Shown here: piece after piece, positions 62,618 to 64,000 of the stretch | How positions within the stretch are numbered: position 1 is the stretch's first letter | Layout: every line of letters starts with the position of its first letter | Assembly (NCBI GenBank): GCA_903813345.2 | Contig: CAIIXF020000007.1 | Span: 15,608,714-15,672,713 of the forward strand | DNA from: Owenia fusiformis | Taxonomy: Eukaryota > Annelida > Polychaeta > Sabellida > Oweniidae | Length of the DNA: 64,000 nt | Reading direction: 5' to 3' | Notes under the pieces: generated by a model | Told to the model about the DNA's origin: nothing | Database searches by the model: none | What the model saw: only the letters and a program-made list of their open reading frames with translations | Program-made: the position numbers and the translations under genes

Positions 62618-64000
62618 GTGAGTTACATATTCTTATACCATAGGCTTTCTAAAGCTAGATGTTCACTATGTTGTCCTTCACAGAGCTTGATGTTCACAAT
62701 GTTGACTTTCATAGAGTCGGATATTCATAATTTTGACTATGTTGTCTTTCATAGAGCTAGATGTTCACAATGTTGACTTTCATAGAGTAGTATATTCATA
62801 ATTGTGACTATGTTGTCTTTCATAGAGCTAGATGTTCACAATGTTGACTTTCATTGAGTTGTATATTCATAAATTGTGACTATGTTGTCTTTCATAGAGC
62901 TAGATGTTCACAATGTTGACTTTCATAGAGTCGGATATTCATAATTGTGACTATGTTGTCTTTCATAGAGCTAGATGTTCATAATGTTGACTTTCATAGA
63001 GTTGGATATTCACAATTTTGACTTTTATAGAGCTAGATGTTCACAACTACGACTTTTATTGAGCTATATGTTCATGACTGTGACTTTCGTAGAGCTGGAT
63101 GTTCAAAATGTTGACCTTCATAAATCTGGATTTTCAAAATGTTGACTTTCATAGAGCTAGATGTTCAAAATGTTGACTTATTAAGCTAGATGTTCACAAT
63201 GTTGACTCATAGGGCTACATGTTCAAAGTGTTGATTTTCATAGCGCTAGATGTTCAGGATTTAGACTAATAGGGTAGATTTTCTTTCATGGAGTACATTT
63301 CATTGAGCTAAACTTCAATATGTGAACTTTATAAACTAGACTCAATTCAGCTTTGAATACCACAGATAATGTATCATTTTATGCCTCACTGCCTTAAAGT
63401 AACATATAGTAATCAATCAGAAAAATGAAACAAATTTACCATGTATTTATTTATTAAAGTAGAATATATGACAGGTTAAGATGTTTTTGGAAGCTTCCCA
63501 AGATCTGTTAATAATGATATGGTATACGTACTATATGTAGGCCGTTCTGTTCTAAATAGTAATCATTTGGTATTCCCTATGGGTTATAGATGGCATCTAG
63601 AAATCTAGAAGTCTTGAATCATTTAGAAGTATTGCCTTTTTTGGATGAAATTCTGAAGATACGTCCAGATGAATCAGTCCTAGAATTATATTTCTGTCGA
63701 AAAAAGAGCAATTAAAATTCATCAGATAGGTCACCCAGTGGGGGTCTCAACGGGTTTGTGAAACTTCAAACAACTTTAACATTTGCAGATATCTCACATT
63801 TGTATATCTTTCTCAAGTACATGTTCTGAAATGTTTTGTATCATCTGGAAAGGGGAAATAGCTAGAATTTTCATTTTCAAGATTCGGAGGATAAACTTTT
63901 AACCAAGAAAGCCAACCATCTGAAACAACTCAGTGTTACTAAATAAATTATACAATATATCTAAGGTAATGAAGACTTATCTTTAACTTGGCAAAGGAAG
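62618..64000 (+). other. Intron after exon 33 with tandem repeat
   Basis: 62650-63280 is a degenerate minisatellite with unit about 31-33 bp (AGAGCTAGATGTTCACAATG TTGACTTTCAT, split here) and higher-order spacing. The remaining sequence shows no exon I can support. Confidence 0.7.
62650..63280. repeat. 31-33-bp minisatellite
   Basis: About 18 imperfect units containing TCATAGAGCTAGATGTTCA and TGTTGACTT, starting about 30 bases after the exon 33 donor. Confidence 0.85.

Noticed and set aside
1-64000. tRNA, rRNA or CRISPR features
   Set aside because: No B-box like GGTTCGANTCC, no cloverleaf or ribosomal motifs noticed; tandem repeats lack the unique-spacer pattern of CRISPR.

Overview
The window is nuclear DNA of an animal, most likely a marine invertebrate bilaterian. 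It is AT-rich, has many small exons with GT-AG introns, terminal-inverted-repeat and foldback elements and minisatellites, and shows no bacterial-style operons. The exact phylum cannot be read from the sequence. All exon boundaries below come from reading splice sites and codon phase by hand; there is no transcript evidence.

Layout. (1) 1-1866, minus strand: the 5' part of a secreted mucin-like C-type lectin gene: a signal peptide plus a two-exon lectin domain, then a threonine-rich 12-residue repeat array that runs off the left edge. (2) 3075-5028: a complete inverted-repeat transposable element with 68-bp perfect ends, a TATAA target duplication and a small two-exon zinc-finger reading frame. 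(3) 5085-5620: promoter-like sequence with YY1-, USF- and ETS-type motifs. (4) 6036-62617, plus strand: 33 phase-consistent exons of a giant smooth-muscle/non-muscle type myosin light chain kinase (MYLK). The visible part is Ig1, linker, Ig2, linker, Ig3-Ig6, PTK linker, Ig7, Ig8-Ig10, FN3, kinase, calmodulin-binding segment, telokin-like Ig11 and a C-terminal exon. Three DFRxxL actin-binding motifs lie in the linkers before Ig8, before Ig9 and after Ig7. About 1,866 codons are visible and the true start is not identified. (5) Inside MYLK intron 5 (21955-37008) sits a long uninterrupted reading frame, 31515-33299, encoding a 594-residue FN3 protein with a possible myristoylation start; it is either a nested single-exon gene or an alternative exon of MYLK. 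(6) Intron 1 holds a strong-looking core promoter (GC box, CCAAT, CRE, TATA) at 11047-11219.

How the parts fit. The MYLK protein would bind F-actin through its DFRxxL motifs and Ig domains, and phosphorylate the myosin regulatory light chain when Ca2+/calmodulin relieves autoinhibition. Two possible C-termini (a stop just after Ig11, or splicing to exon 33), the internal promoter and the nested frame all suggest several isoforms.

The most unusual sequence-level signals are a 55-bp triplication that makes three consecutive 3' splice sites at exon 7 (only the last keeps the frame), minisatellites abutting other MYLK acceptors, the intact element with its small spliced zinc-finger frame, and the FN3 reading frame in intron 5.
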